From an uncultured Actinomycetes bacterium (lineage in GTDB: Bacteria; Actinomycetota; Acidimicrobiia; Acidimicrobiales; RAAP-2), in the NCBI GenBank assembly GCA_903825035.1, contig CAIJYV010000024.1, positions 20,030-84,029 of the forward strand: a DNA stretch of 64,000 bases, written 5' to 3'. Each line of letters begins with the position of its first letter. Positions within the stretch are counted from its first letter, which is position 1. Position numbers and translations under genes: made by a program. Of the stretch, positions 48,265 to 56,681 are shown one piece after another. Under the pieces are notes generated by a model that was given only the letters and a program-made list of their open reading frames with translations, did not search any database and was not told where the DNA came from.

Positions 48265-49770
48265 ATGGCAGTTGAAAAAATTCTCGGAATAGAAACCGAG
48301 TACGGAATCTCCGGGGGTCCCGAGGGCGACCCCATCCTGGCCTCAAGTTTGATCGTTACGGCGTATGCGCGGTTTGCCCGCAGTTCTATTCGGTGGGATT
48401 TCGACGGTGAACATCCGGAGATTGACGCGCGTGGGCTCCGCGGTCATCTCCAGTTTGCCCCTGTGGTTGAAAAGACTGTCGCCAATACCGTCCTCACGAA
48501 CGGGGCGCGCTTGTACGTAGACCACGCGCACCCGGAATACTCCGCGCCCGAATGCCGCACGCCGTTGGAGGCAACTCTCTACGACGTGGCTGGTGAAGAG
48601 GTCATGCTTGAAGCGCAGACTCAGGCCAACCGGTCTCTCGAAGTCGATGATCAGATCACCTTGTACAAGAACAATTCCGATGGCAAGGGGAACAGTTACG
48701 GAACCCACGAGAATTATCTCGTCAGTCGTGAAATTCCGTTCAGTGACATTGTGCGCGCAATGCTTCCGCACTTCGTCTCACGTCAACTTCTCTTTGGTTC
48801 AGGTAAATTAGGAGCTGAGACTGAAGCTGGAATGATTTCGGGACCGACCTACCAACTCAGTCAGCGTTCAGAATTTTTTGAAGAGATTGTCGGTCTCGAG
48901 ACCACGATGAAACGTCCGGTCGTGAACACTCGAGATGAGCCACACGCTGACGCCGAACGGTTTCGCCGCTTACACGTCATAAATGGTGACGCCAATATGA
49001 GTCAAGTTGCCACCTTCGTCAAGTTGGGTTCCACTGCCTTGCTACTCGCAGCACTCGAAGAGTTTGGACCTAGTGAGTTTCCTTCGCCACCGCAAGACCC
49101 AGTGCGCGCAATCCGATTATTTGCTCAAGATCTCTCTTGGGTGGATGAAAGTCAGAGCACTGCATTTTGCGAAGACGAAGAGGGCAAGCGGCAATCAAGC
49201 TGGGCCTATCAAGATGCGCTTTGGCATCTTGCGCAACGCTATATCGACCTCACCGGGGGTATGGCCGTGGCGCCGAGTTCTGAAATATCTCTACTCATGA
49301 CCCAGTGGCGAGCTCTGCTCGATGGTATTGAACGAGACCCCAGTACGGTTGCGGACCGTATTGACTGGCTGGCCAAGTATCGAATGATTGCTGGGTACAA
49401 GGAGCGCCATGACCTAGGTTGGCAATCGCCCAGACTGGCGGCCATCTCACTTCAGTATCACGACATCCGCCCCGAGAAGTCTCTCGCCAAGCGTGCAGGG
49501 CTTCACCAACTCCTTTCACTAATTGACTCAAGAGCGGCAATGCATGAGCCCCCGGCGAGCACGCGGGCCTATTTTCGAGGCGAGAGCGTAAAGCGCTACC
49601 CCAATGAAATTACGGCGGCTAATTGGGATTCCTTGGTATTTGACCTCGGGGATGGCCCGTTACATCGGGTTCCTATGATGGACCCCATACGAGGAACCAA
49701 AGCCTTGACGGAAAAGCTATTTTTGGAAAGCCCGACCGCTAGGGACTTGCTTGATCGACTAAATGGATAG
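48265..49770 (+). CDS. dop: Pup deamidase/depupylase
   Basis: Deamidates the C-terminal Gln of Pup and removes Pup from substrates. 501 residues. Carboxylate-amine ligase fold opening with GIETEYGI at residues 8-15. The inserted Dop loop after the first strand (WDFDGEHPEIDARGLRGH) is present and separates it from PafA. Later NSSYGTHENY-type and NTRDEPHADAERFRRLH motifs form the nucleotide and Pup groove. Starts 2 nt after mpa. Confidence 0.97.
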   Translation: MAVEKILGIETEYGISGGPEGDPILASSLIVTAYARFARSSIRWDFDGEHPEIDARGLRGHLQFAPVVEKTVANTVLTNGARLYVDHAHPEYSAPECRTPLEATLYDVAGEEVMLEAQTQANRSLEVDDQITLYKNNSDGKGNSYGTHENYLVSREIPFSDIVRAMLPHFVSRQLLFGSGKLGAETEAGMISGPTYQLSQRSEFFEEIVGLETTMKRPVVNTRDEPHADAERFRRLHVINGDANMSQVATFVKLGSTALLLAALEEFGPSEFPSPPQDPVRAIRLFAQDLSWVDESQSTAFCEDEEGKRQSSWAYQDALWHLAQRYIDLTGGMAVAPSSEISLLMTQWRALLDGIERDPSTVADRIDWLAKYRMIAGYKERHDLGWQSPRLAAISLQYHDIRPEKSLAKRAGLHQLLSLIDSRAAMHEPPASTRAYFRGESVKRYPNEITAANWDSLVFDLGDGPLHRVPMMDPIRGTKALTEKLFLESPTARDLLDRLNG

Positions 49771-49779
49771 AGCAGAGAT

Positions 49780-49974
49780 ATGAGTGAACTAGAGCGAATT
49801 CAAAAGCAACGCACCGAGCGGAGCGAGACTTCCCATGAGGAAAAAGAAGCTTCGAGCGCCAAGACCGACCAGCTCAAAGCAGACCTCGATGATTTGCTCG
49901 ATGAGATTGACATAGTGCTGGAGGAAAACGCCGAGGAGTTCGTGCGTAGTTACGTGCAAAAGGGTGGCCAGTAA
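49780..49974 (+). CDS. pup: Prokaryotic ubiquitin-like protein Pup
   Basis: 64-residue disordered protein tag that marks proteins for the proteasome. Ends in Gly-Gly-Gln, so Dop must deamidate it to Glu before PafA can attach it to lysines. The C-terminal helix region DLDDLLDEIDIVLEENAEEFVRSYVQKGG binds Mpa. The stop overlaps the prcB ATG by one base (TAATG). Confidence 0.98.
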   Translation: MSELERIQKQRTERSETSHEEKEASSAKTDQLKADLDDLLDEIDIVLEENAEEFVRSYVQKGGQ

Positions 49975-50768
49975 TGGGCCTACCTCTCTTCGACGCCGTA
50001 TCAGATCCAGGCCCAAACTTTTACGAACTCATTAGTGCTTCGGGTCACCAGCCATTCACTGGCGGAACCCATGACGAACAAATCCACGCAACGACCGTTA
50101 TTGCCGTGCGCTTCAGAGAAGGGGTTGTGATGGTCGCCGACCGTCAAGCCACGGCTCAATATGTAGCCAGTCGCGATATTCGAAAGATCGAAGCCGCGGA
50201 TAAATTTACGGCGATGGCAATCTCAGGCTCAGCTGCAAGGGGAATCCAGTTCATCCGTATCGCTCAACTCTCCTTCGAACACTACGAAAAGATGACCTCG
50301 TCTGTTTTAAGTTTGGAGGGTAAGGCTAATTTTCTCTCCCCAATTATCCAGGAGAACAACTTCAAATCACCGCTGTACGTTGTGCCCATGCTGGCGGGCT
50401 ATGACCCGAACCACAATGTGGGCCGCATCTTCGAATATGACGGTGCCGGTGGATGCTACGAGCGAGCGGACTTCAACGTAATCGGTTCCGGTTCTCAATT
50501 CGCCGAAGGTGCACTGAGACTCGGTTTCGTTCACGATATGGACTTGGAGTCGGCTCTCGAATTGGCAGCCCTGGCCCTGTACGAAGCCGGAGACAATGAT
50601 CCCAGCACGGGTGGGCCAGACTTCGTTCGAAACATTTACCCCATTATGGTGACCCTGACCAAAGATGGCTTTCAGGAGATCGACAGCGATGTGGTGGGAG
50701 AACGATTCCGTCGCATCAATGACCGACGAGCCGAGTCACGAGGGATTGCAGGAGGGCAATTACGATGA
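49974..50768 (+). CDS. prcB: Proteasome beta subunit
   Basis: Catalytic subunit of the 20S proteasome. 264 residues made with a propeptide of about 39 residues; cleavage before Thr40 (HA/TTVIAV) would expose the N-terminal nucleophile. The Asp and Lys of the active site are in ADRQAT and RDIRKIEAAD. SGSAARG is the conserved Gly loop. One-base overlap with pup and 4-nt overlap with prcA ensure balanced synthesis. Confidence 0.97.
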   Translation: MGLPLFDAVSDPGPNFYELISASGHQPFTGGTHDEQIHATTVIAVRFREGVVMVADRQATAQYVASRDIRKIEAADKFTAMAISGSAARGIQFIRIAQLSFEHYEKMTSSVLSLEGKANFLSPIIQENNFKSPLYVVPMLAGYDPNHNVGRIFEYDGAGGCYERADFNVIGSGSQFAEGALRLGFVHDMDLESALELAALALYEAGDNDPSTGGPDFVRNIYPIMVTLTKDGFQEIDSDVVGERFRRINDRRAESRGIAGGQLR

Positions 50769-51442
50769 GCAGTTCTTTTTACGTCAATCCCGAACAACTG
50801 GTTAACGACAAAGCTCAATTCGCCCAAAAGGGCATTGCACGCGGCAAGTCAATCATCGCCGCCATTTATGACCAGGGCGTCTTGATGGTTGGCGAGAACA
50901 CCTCAGCTTCTCTGAACAAGATTTCGGAGATTTACGACCGTATTGCCTTCGCGGGAGTTGGCAAGTACAACGAATTTGATCGCCTTCGCGAAGGCGGCGT
51001 TCGCTGGGCCGACAACACGGGATACGTTTACTCGCGCGAAGACGTTGACGCTCGCGCGTTAGCCAACTTCTACGCTCAACACATAGGAGACGTGTTCTCC
51101 AGTGACACGAAACCTCTCGAGGTTGAGATACTGGTAACTCAACTTGGTAACAAGGTTCGCCCCACCAAGCTGTACCGAATCGGCTACGAAGGTACGATTT
51201 CCGATGAACCACATTTTGCGGTAGTCGGCGGGGAAGCGGAAGAGGTCAAGCGGCGTTTTGCCGCCGGTGACGGCAAGGTTGAGTCGCTAGTTGATACCCT
51301 GAAAAACTGCGTGTCCGCTCTCGCAGGGCCCGACCGTACTCTTGCCGTTGAGGACTTAGAGGTTGGGATTCTAGAAGATCGAGCTTCGCGACGAACCTTC
51401 GAGCGCTTGAGCGACGACTACGTTCGCGATTTGCTCGCGTAG
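50765..51442 (+). CDS. prcA: Proteasome alpha subunit
   Basis: Forms the outer gating rings of the 20S proteasome. 225 residues. The N-terminal YVNPEQLVNDKAQFAQKGIARGKSIIA holds the H0 helix and gate, GVGKYNEFDRLREGG is typical, and there is no N-terminal catalytic Thr. Ends without the long acidic tail found in some actinobacteria. The prcA stop TAG is also the first three bases of a possible -10 (TAGGTT) for pafA. Confidence 0.96.
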   Translation: MSSSFYVNPEQLVNDKAQFAQKGIARGKSIIAAIYDQGVLMVGENTSASLNKISEIYDRIAFAGVGKYNEFDRLREGGVRWADNTGYVYSREDVDARALANFYAQHIGDVFSSDTKPLEVEILVTQLGNKVRPTKLYRIGYEGTISDEPHFAVVGGEAEEVKRRFAAGDGKVESLVDTLKNCVSALAGPDRTLAVEDLEVGILEDRASRRTFERLSDDYVRDLLA

Positions 51443-51445
51443 GTT
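51440..51445 (+). promoter_or_regulatory. Candidate -10 element of pafA, overlapping the prcA stop
   Basis: TAGGTT starts with the prcA TAG and ends 6 nt before the pafA ATG. It could give an internal leaderless pafA transcript. Confidence 0.38.
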
Positions 51446-51451
51446 TCGTCA

Positions 51452-52831
51452 ATGTTGCGTCGGGTATTCGGGATCGAGACCGAATATGGCATCACCTTCA
51501 ATTATCGAGGTCAACGTCGTCTGAGCCCAGACGATATCTCCAGATACCTTTTTCGCAAAGTCGTGTCGTGGGGTCGATCATCGAACGTCTTCCTCGAAAA
51601 CGGAAGTCGGCTCTACCTAGACGTAGGATCTCACCCTGAGTACGCAACCGCTGAATGTGATCTGCTAGCTGATGTTGTCGCACAAGACAAAGCGGGGGAG
51701 TTGATTCTGAGAGAACTCGTGTCCTACGCGCAAGAGCAACTCGAGGAGGAGGGTCACCAAGGTTCTATCTATCTCTTTAAAAACAACACTGACTCTTCGG
51801 GCAACTCGTACGGGTGTCACGAAAATTACTGCATCGAACGGGTTGAAGACCTCAGTCGATTCGAACAAGTTTTTATTCCGTTTCTTATCACTCGCTCCCT
51901 ATTCGCCGGAGCGGGAAAGATCGTCTCGACCCCACAGGGTGCTCGCTATTCAATGACTCAACGAGGCGAGCACATTTGGGAAGCCATTTCTTCAGCAACT
52001 ACTCGCTCGAGGCCCATCATTAATACTCGCGATGAGCCCCACGCTGACCCCGAGCGCTACCGCCGACTCCACGTCATTGTTGGCGATTCAAATATGAGCG
52101 AGTTCGCAACCTTCTTAAAGGTTGCCACTGCAGCTGTTGTCCTAGCGATGGTGGAAGACAAGACGACGGTTCTGCGAGACCTAACGCTGGCATCACCCAT
52201 TAACGCCCTGCGCGACATGAGTTATGACCTCTGGAGCGAACAGCCAATTCCCCTAGCCAATGGCCGATCGATGACCGCGCTAGAGATCCAGACAGATATT
52301 CTTGAGCGCGCCGAGCTTTTCGCTACAACTCATGATTTGCCCGAAGACCAAAGAGGGGCCATCGGTATTTGGCGTGAGACTCTTGAAACCTACCGAACTA
52401 ACCCTATTGAGCTTTCAGACCGAGTCGATTGGATTGCCAAACTGCAACTGATCGAACGTTCGAGCACCAGAAATCACCTGCAACTCGATTCACCCAGACT
52501 GGCCCTTCTCGACATGCTGTATCACGACACTGATGCTTCCCGCGGTCTGTACTACCAGCTCGTAGCAAAGGGGCTGATGCGTCGAACTGTGAGTGACGTA
52601 GATATCAAGAACGCCACCACCGAGCCACCCCAAACAACGCGCGCCCGAATGAGAGGAGCCTTCATCCGACAGGCGAAAGAGAACCGGCGTGACTTCACGG
52701 TTGATTGGGTTCATCTGAAACTGAATGACGAAATGCAGCGAACCGTTCTCCTAAAAGACCCTTTTAAGACCACCGACGAGCGTTTCGAGAAACTACTCAC
52801 GGCCATCGAACGCAAACCCAAGCTCGACTAG
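51452..52831 (+). CDS. pafA: Pup--protein ligase
   Basis: Attaches Pup to substrate lysines after phosphorylating its C-terminal Glu. 459 residues. Homologous to Dop (FGIETEYGI at 6-14; NTRDEPHADPERYRRLHV later) but without the Dop-loop insertion: the first strand runs directly to ENGSRLYLDVGSHPEYATAECD. Separated from prcA by 9 nt with no ribosome binding site. Confidence 0.97.
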   Translation: MLRRVFGIETEYGITFNYRGQRRLSPDDISRYLFRKVVSWGRSSNVFLENGSRLYLDVGSHPEYATAECDLLADVVAQDKAGELILRELVSYAQEQLEEEGHQGSIYLFKNNTDSSGNSYGCHENYCIERVEDLSRFEQVFIPFLITRSLFAGAGKIVSTPQGARYSMTQRGEHIWEAISSATTRSRPIINTRDEPHADPERYRRLHVIVGDSNMSEFATFLKVATAAVVLAMVEDKTTVLRDLTLASPINALRDMSYDLWSEQPIPLANGRSMTALEIQTDILERAELFATTHDLPEDQRGAIGIWRETLETYRTNPIELSDRVDWIAKLQLIERSSTRNHLQLDSPRLALLDMLYHDTDASRGLYYQLVAKGLMRRTVSDVDIKNATTEPPQTTRARMRGAFIRQAKENRRDFTVDWVHLKLNDEMQRTVLLKDPFKTTDERFEKLLTAIERKPKLD

Positions 52832-52834
52832 GAT
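52829..52834 (+). promoter_or_regulatory. Candidate -10 element of lepB, overlapping the pafA stop
   Basis: TAGGAT begins at the pafA TAG and ends 6 nt before the lepB ATG. AGGA within it could alternatively serve as a ribosome binding site. Confidence 0.38.
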
Positions 52835-52840
52835 TAGTAA

Positions 52841-53434
52841 ATGTTCGGCAATGAAAGCTATGAGCCGGCCACTACTTGGACCACCCGAGTTTTAGGTCCG
52901 AAGCACCACAAATCGCGTCTACTAAAAGAGTGGCTACTAATTGTCGTGATTGCCTTGGTCGCCTCCTTGGTGATTCGGTCCTTTGTTTTTCAGACCTTTT
53001 ACATCCCATCAGGCTCCATGGAGCCGACGCTCATGATTGGCGATCGAATTGTGGTCGACAAACTCTCAGTTGACTTTGGAACAATCAACCGGGGAGATAT
53101 CGTCGTGTTTAAGGCCCCGCCGACTGAAAATTGTGGGGGAGAGCCCGTTACCGACCTGGTGAAGCGCGTAATCGGCGTTCCCGGTGACCACCTCTCCTCT
53201 CAGGGCAACACAATCTATGTGAATGGCAAGCCTCTCCACGAGGCATGGACCCACTGGGAGCCTCTGGGGCCAGCGATTAGCCCCACGACCGTCAAAGCTG
53301 GTAATTATTTCGTCATGGGGGACAACCACAACAACAGCTGCGATTCTCGCTACTGGGGCACCGTCCCGAAATCATTGATTATTGGCAAAGCCTTTGTGAG
53401 GATTTGGCCGCTCAGTCGTATCGGCTGGTTCTAA
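52841..53434 (+). CDS. lepB: Signal peptidase I
   Basis: Membrane serine protease that removes signal peptides from exported proteins. 197 residues. One N-terminal membrane helix (about 31-50), catalytic Ser59 in PSGSMEPTL and catalytic Lys109 in VKRVIGVPGD, then the conserved GDNHNNSCDSRYWG box. Located between pafA and the tat genes, so proteolysis and export genes share the region. Confidence 0.95.
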   Translation: MFGNESYEPATTWTTRVLGPKHHKSRLLKEWLLIVVIALVASLVIRSFVFQTFYIPSGSMEPTLMIGDRIVVDKLSVDFGTINRGDIVVFKAPPTENCGGEPVTDLVKRVIGVPGDHLSSQGNTIYVNGKPLHEAWTHWEPLGPAISPTTVKAGNYFVMGDNHNNSCDSRYWGTVPKSLIIGKAFVRIWPLSRIGWF

Positions 53435-53446
53435 TCGCTCGGATTC

Positions 53447-53452
53447 TAAGAT
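53447..53452 (+). promoter_or_regulatory. Candidate -10 element of the tat genes (leaderless)
   Basis: TAAGAT exactly 6 nt before the GTG of the TatA/B-type gene, in the short gap behind lepB; no ribosome binding site between. Confidence 0.43.
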
Positions 53453-53458
53453 GGCGCT

Positions 53459-53803
53459 GTGTTTAATCTGAGCGCCATCAAGATCCTGATCATCCTCATT
53501 GTGGTTGTGATTTTCCTCGGTCCTGACAAGTTGCCCGACGCTGCACAGCGAGTCGGAAGATTCTGGGCGGCATTCAAACTATGGCAGCGCCGAGTCGAAA
53601 CTGAAGTTCGCGAAGTGATCCCCAATCTCCCTTCGACCTCTTCGCTCGGCAACTACGCACGAAACCCAAGTTCCTTGCTCGATAGGCTCGCCGATAAGGC
53701 AAATGCGGATCTTCTCGATGAAGGTGATAGTTCCGATCCCGTGCGAGAGAAGCAGGTCATCCGAAAGCCCGTTGATCCAAGCGCAGACCCGGGCCTGAAC
53801 TAG
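53459..53803 (+). CDS. Twin-arginine translocase TatA/TatB-family subunit
   Basis: 114 residues: one N-terminal membrane helix (about 6-20), the hinge FLGPDKLPDAAQRVG, an amphipathic helix and a polar Pro/Asp-rich tail. The GPDKLPDA hinge and longer amphipathic helix are closer to TatB than TatA, but the partner tatA is not in the window, so the subunit type is left open. GTG start; tatC follows after 2 nt. Confidence 0.85.
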   Translation: MFNLSAIKILIILIVVVIFLGPDKLPDAAQRVGRFWAAFKLWQRRVETEVREVIPNLPSTSSLGNYARNPSSLLDRLADKANADLLDEGDSSDPVREKQVIRKPVDPSADPGLN

Positions 53804-53805
53804 GT

Positions 53806-54537
53806 ATGGCTCCGCTTCGCTCACGAGCTGGTTCGATGCCTCTGGCCGAGCATCTGGTCGAACTACGAACTCGGCTCCTTAGGATTTTCATCGTTCTTTG
53901 CCTTGGCGTTGTAGCGGGCTTCGTTGTCTTTCCCCACATCTTGGTCTTTTTACAACACCCCTATTGCAAGGTCCTCCCGAGACATTGCAACTTTTTGGTG
54001 ACCAATCCTCTCGATGGTCTTTCAATTCGCGTGAAGGTATCGGTCTATTTCGGTCTATTGGTTTCTCTGCCCTTCTTTCTTTGGCATACGTGGCGCTTCA
54101 TCACACCCGGTTTGAAAGCGAAGGAGCGTGCGTACGCACTGAGCTTCGTCTCCGCCTCACTCATATTTTTTTCACTCGGAGCAGTAACGGCATATTTCAG
54201 CTTCAGTTCAGCCATTACTTGGCTCCAGAACATCGGCGGTAGCCAATTGACGACCTATTACAGCCCTAATGAATACATCAACCTATTTATCTTGATGTTG
54301 GTGGCCTTTGGAATCACCTTCGAATTTCCAGTCGTGCTCGTCGCCCTCCAACTAGCAAATTTGGTCACTCCGAGAACCTTGCTCCACCAATGGCGTTACG
54401 CGATTATTTTGATAACTATTGCCTCGGCGTTCATTACCCCCAGCGGCGACCCTCTCTCTATGCTCGCCCTCGGCGTGCCACTAATTGTCTTCTATTTCAT
54501 TGCAATTGCTGTGGGAAGACTGCTTGGTCGCAAATGA
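53806..54537 (+). CDS. tatC: Twin-arginine translocase subunit TatC
   Basis: Receptor for twin-arginine signal peptides. 243 residues with six hydrophobic helices. The N-terminal MPLAEHLVELRTRLLR and cytoplasmic-loop Glu are conserved; FVSASLIFFSLGAVTAYF and FGITFEFPVVLVALQ are typical. An internal ATG 10 codons later (MPLAEHL) is an alternative start. Overlaps helY by 4 nt. Confidence 0.95.
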   Translation: MAPLRSRAGSMPLAEHLVELRTRLLRIFIVLCLGVVAGFVVFPHILVFLQHPYCKVLPRHCNFLVTNPLDGLSIRVKVSVYFGLLVSLPFFLWHTWRFITPGLKAKERAYALSFVSASLIFFSLGAVTAYFSFSSAITWLQNIGGSQLTTYYSPNEYINLFILMLVAFGITFEFPVVLVALQLANLVTPRTLLHQWRYAIILITIASAFITPSGDPLSMLALGVPLIVFYFIAIAVGRLLGRK

Positions 54538-56639
54538 GCCTGGACTATCGACAGCGATTTATCGACTCGCTCGGCTTTGGCCTCGACCGCTTTCAGATTG
54601 AAGCAATTGAATCAATCGATAGGGGTGTAAATGTCCTGGTGAGTGCGCCCACCGGATCGGGCAAGACGTTAGTAGCAAATTACGGAATCGGCCGAACGAT
54701 TGAAAAGGGCCTCCGCTCTTTCTACACCACGCCGCTAAAAGCTCTATCGAATCAGAAGTTCAATGAACTGTCCGGGTTATTTGGTGAAAAGAACGTTGGG
54801 TTGCTAACTGGCGATACTTCAATTAACCGAACAGCTCCAATCGTCGTCATGACGACCGAGGTGCTCCGCAATATGATTCTCACCGAATCGGACCAGCTGT
54901 TCGATCTCGGCGCGGTCATTCTTGACGAAGTGCACTACCTCCAGGACCCATTTCGAGGAGGCGTTTGGGAGGAGGTGCTGATCCTTGCCCCTGGAGCCGT
55001 CCAATTCATTGCCCTCTCGGCGACCATTGGCAATGCGGAGTTCTTGGGCCAGTGGCTCCAGAGCGTTCGCGGGGAAACCAGCGTGATCGTGGAAGATACT
55101 CGTCCAATTCAATTGCACAATCACTTCGCCGTAATGAAGAGGGGGCAATCGAATGCGGAGATCGGAGATCTCTTGGATGGCGAACGGCTCAGTGAAGAGG
55201 CCCGACGAATTGATAATTTAACGAAGAATACGAGAAAGTTTCGACCCGGCCCTAAGTGGCACGGTCCTAAGTCAACGGCGCCGCCGCCAATGTTTCGAGC
55301 ACCTCGTCGAAGCGAACTCCTTATGGCCATGGAAGACCAGAACTTGCTCCCGGTTATCATCTTCATTTTCTCTCGCGCCGCTTGTGACGATGCCGTTCGC
55401 CAAGCTCGACGCGACGGCCTCCTCTTCACCGGGCCTGAACAGCGCCATGAAATCACCGACTTAGCTGAAGAACGTCTAGTGAACTTTTCCCGCGAAGACC
55501 TTCAGGCACTGGAGTATTCGGAGTTTCTCGACTCCTTGAGACGCGGGATCGCGGCCCACCATGCTGGAATGGTGCCCGCCTTCAGAGAGATTGTCGAACG
55601 TTGTTTTGAAAGGGGACTTCTGAGCGTTGTTTACGCGACCGAAACTTTGGCCCTGGGCGTGAATATGCCCGCGAGATCGGTCGCACTTGAGAGATTCAGC
55701 AAGTATTCAGACGCCGGAAGAAACTTCCTCACCTCCGGAGAATTTAAGCAAATGACGGGCAGAGCGGGCAGGCGAGGCCTTGATGATGAGGGCCACGCAG
55801 TTATCTGTTATTCCCCTGAATTGTCGCTCACCGACGTAGGGCGCGTGGCTCTTGCGCCACCTTCTGACCTGCATTCATCGTTCAGGCCTACTTACAACTT
55901 CACCGCCAACCTCATGAATCACTTCGACCAAGAGACCGCTCTCGAAGTCGTTCAGCGAAGCTTCGCTCAGTTCGAGACCGATCGTCGCCCCAGCGGCTCC
56001 AAGAGGCCGCTCAGCGAGCAATTGACCGCTCGCTGGAAGGTGCTCGATGAGCTCGGCTACGCCGAAGGTTGGAAGCTCAACGCCCAAGGTCAGGTCTTGC
56101 GATCGATTTACCACGAGAATGACCTGCTTATCGCCGAGACCGTTGCCGCGGGCATTCTCGAAAATCTCGAACCCGCTCAACTTGCGGGCCTGCTCTCTAT
56201 GTTCACCTTCCAGGGACGCAAGGGAAACAAGCAGCCCGTCGCCTCCAAGCAGGTTCAAGCTCGTAAACGCGCCTCTACCAAGGATCGGCTTGGTCAAGAG
56301 AGGCGTGGAAACCTGAAGGAACGAAGTCTCGAAATCGCAATGTCCGCGGCCACCATCAACGAGGTTGAGGCTCGGCACCGAGTCCCTCACGCAAAAGATC
56401 CCGACGATGGGTTCGCAACGACAATCGCGGCGTGGGCGAGAGGGGCAACTTTGGGCGTTGTCCTAGATCTGGCTGACGCGGAAATTGGCCACACCTCTCC
56501 CGGAGACTTCGTGAGAAACGCCAAACAGGTCGGAGACTTGCTGGAGCAACTGAGTCGTATGCGCCACGTTCCCGAGTTGGCTGGCAACGCAGAAGTCGCA
56601 AAGGATTTAGTGGTTCGCTCGGTAGTAGCCGGCTTCTAA
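54534..56639 (+). CDS. helY: Ski2-like DEVH-box helicase HelY
   Basis: ATP-dependent RNA/DNA helicase; the actinobacterial HelY next to tatC. 701 residues from the ATG overlapping the tatC stop, well short of about 900 in mycobacteria. Walker A APTGSGKT at 38-45, DEVH box ILDEVHYL, motif III SATIGN, motif VI QMTGRAGRRGLD. The C-terminal region after about 480 has the Ski2 helical scaffold (PSDLHSSFRPTYNFTANLM) but is shortened. RNA processing or decay is likely but unproven. Confidence 0.92.
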   Translation: MSLDYRQRFIDSLGFGLDRFQIEAIESIDRGVNVLVSAPTGSGKTLVANYGIGRTIEKGLRSFYTTPLKALSNQKFNELSGLFGEKNVGLLTGDTSINRTAPIVVMTTEVLRNMILTESDQLFDLGAVILDEVHYLQDPFRGGVWEEVLILAPGAVQFIALSATIGNAEFLGQWLQSVRGETSVIVEDTRPIQLHNHFAVMKRGQSNAEIGDLLDGERLSEEARRIDNLTKNTRKFRPGPKWHGPKSTAPPPMFRAPRRSELLMAMEDQNLLPVIIFIFSRAACDDAVRQARRDGLLFTGPEQRHEITDLAEERLVNFSREDLQALEYSEFLDSLRRGIAAHHAGMVPAFREIVERCFERGLLSVVYATETLALGVNMPARSVALERFSKYSDAGRNFLTSGEFKQMTGRAGRRGLDDEGHAVICYSPELSLTDVGRVALAPPSDLHSSFRPTYNFTANLMNHFDQETALEVVQRSFAQFETDRRPSGSKRPLSEQLTARWKVLDELGYAEGWKLNAQGQVLRSIYHENDLLIAETVAAGILENLEPAQLAGLLSMFTFQGRKGNKQPVASKQVQARKRASTKDRLGQERRGNLKERSLEIAMSAATINEVEARHRVPHAKDPDDGFATTIAAWARGATLGVVLDLADAEIGHTSPGDFVRNAKQVGDLLEQLSRMRHVPELAGNAEVAKDLVVRSVVAGF

Positions 56640-56681
56640 TTCCACCATTTTGTGGGTCGTAAGCCCTAACCTTGGAGTTCC

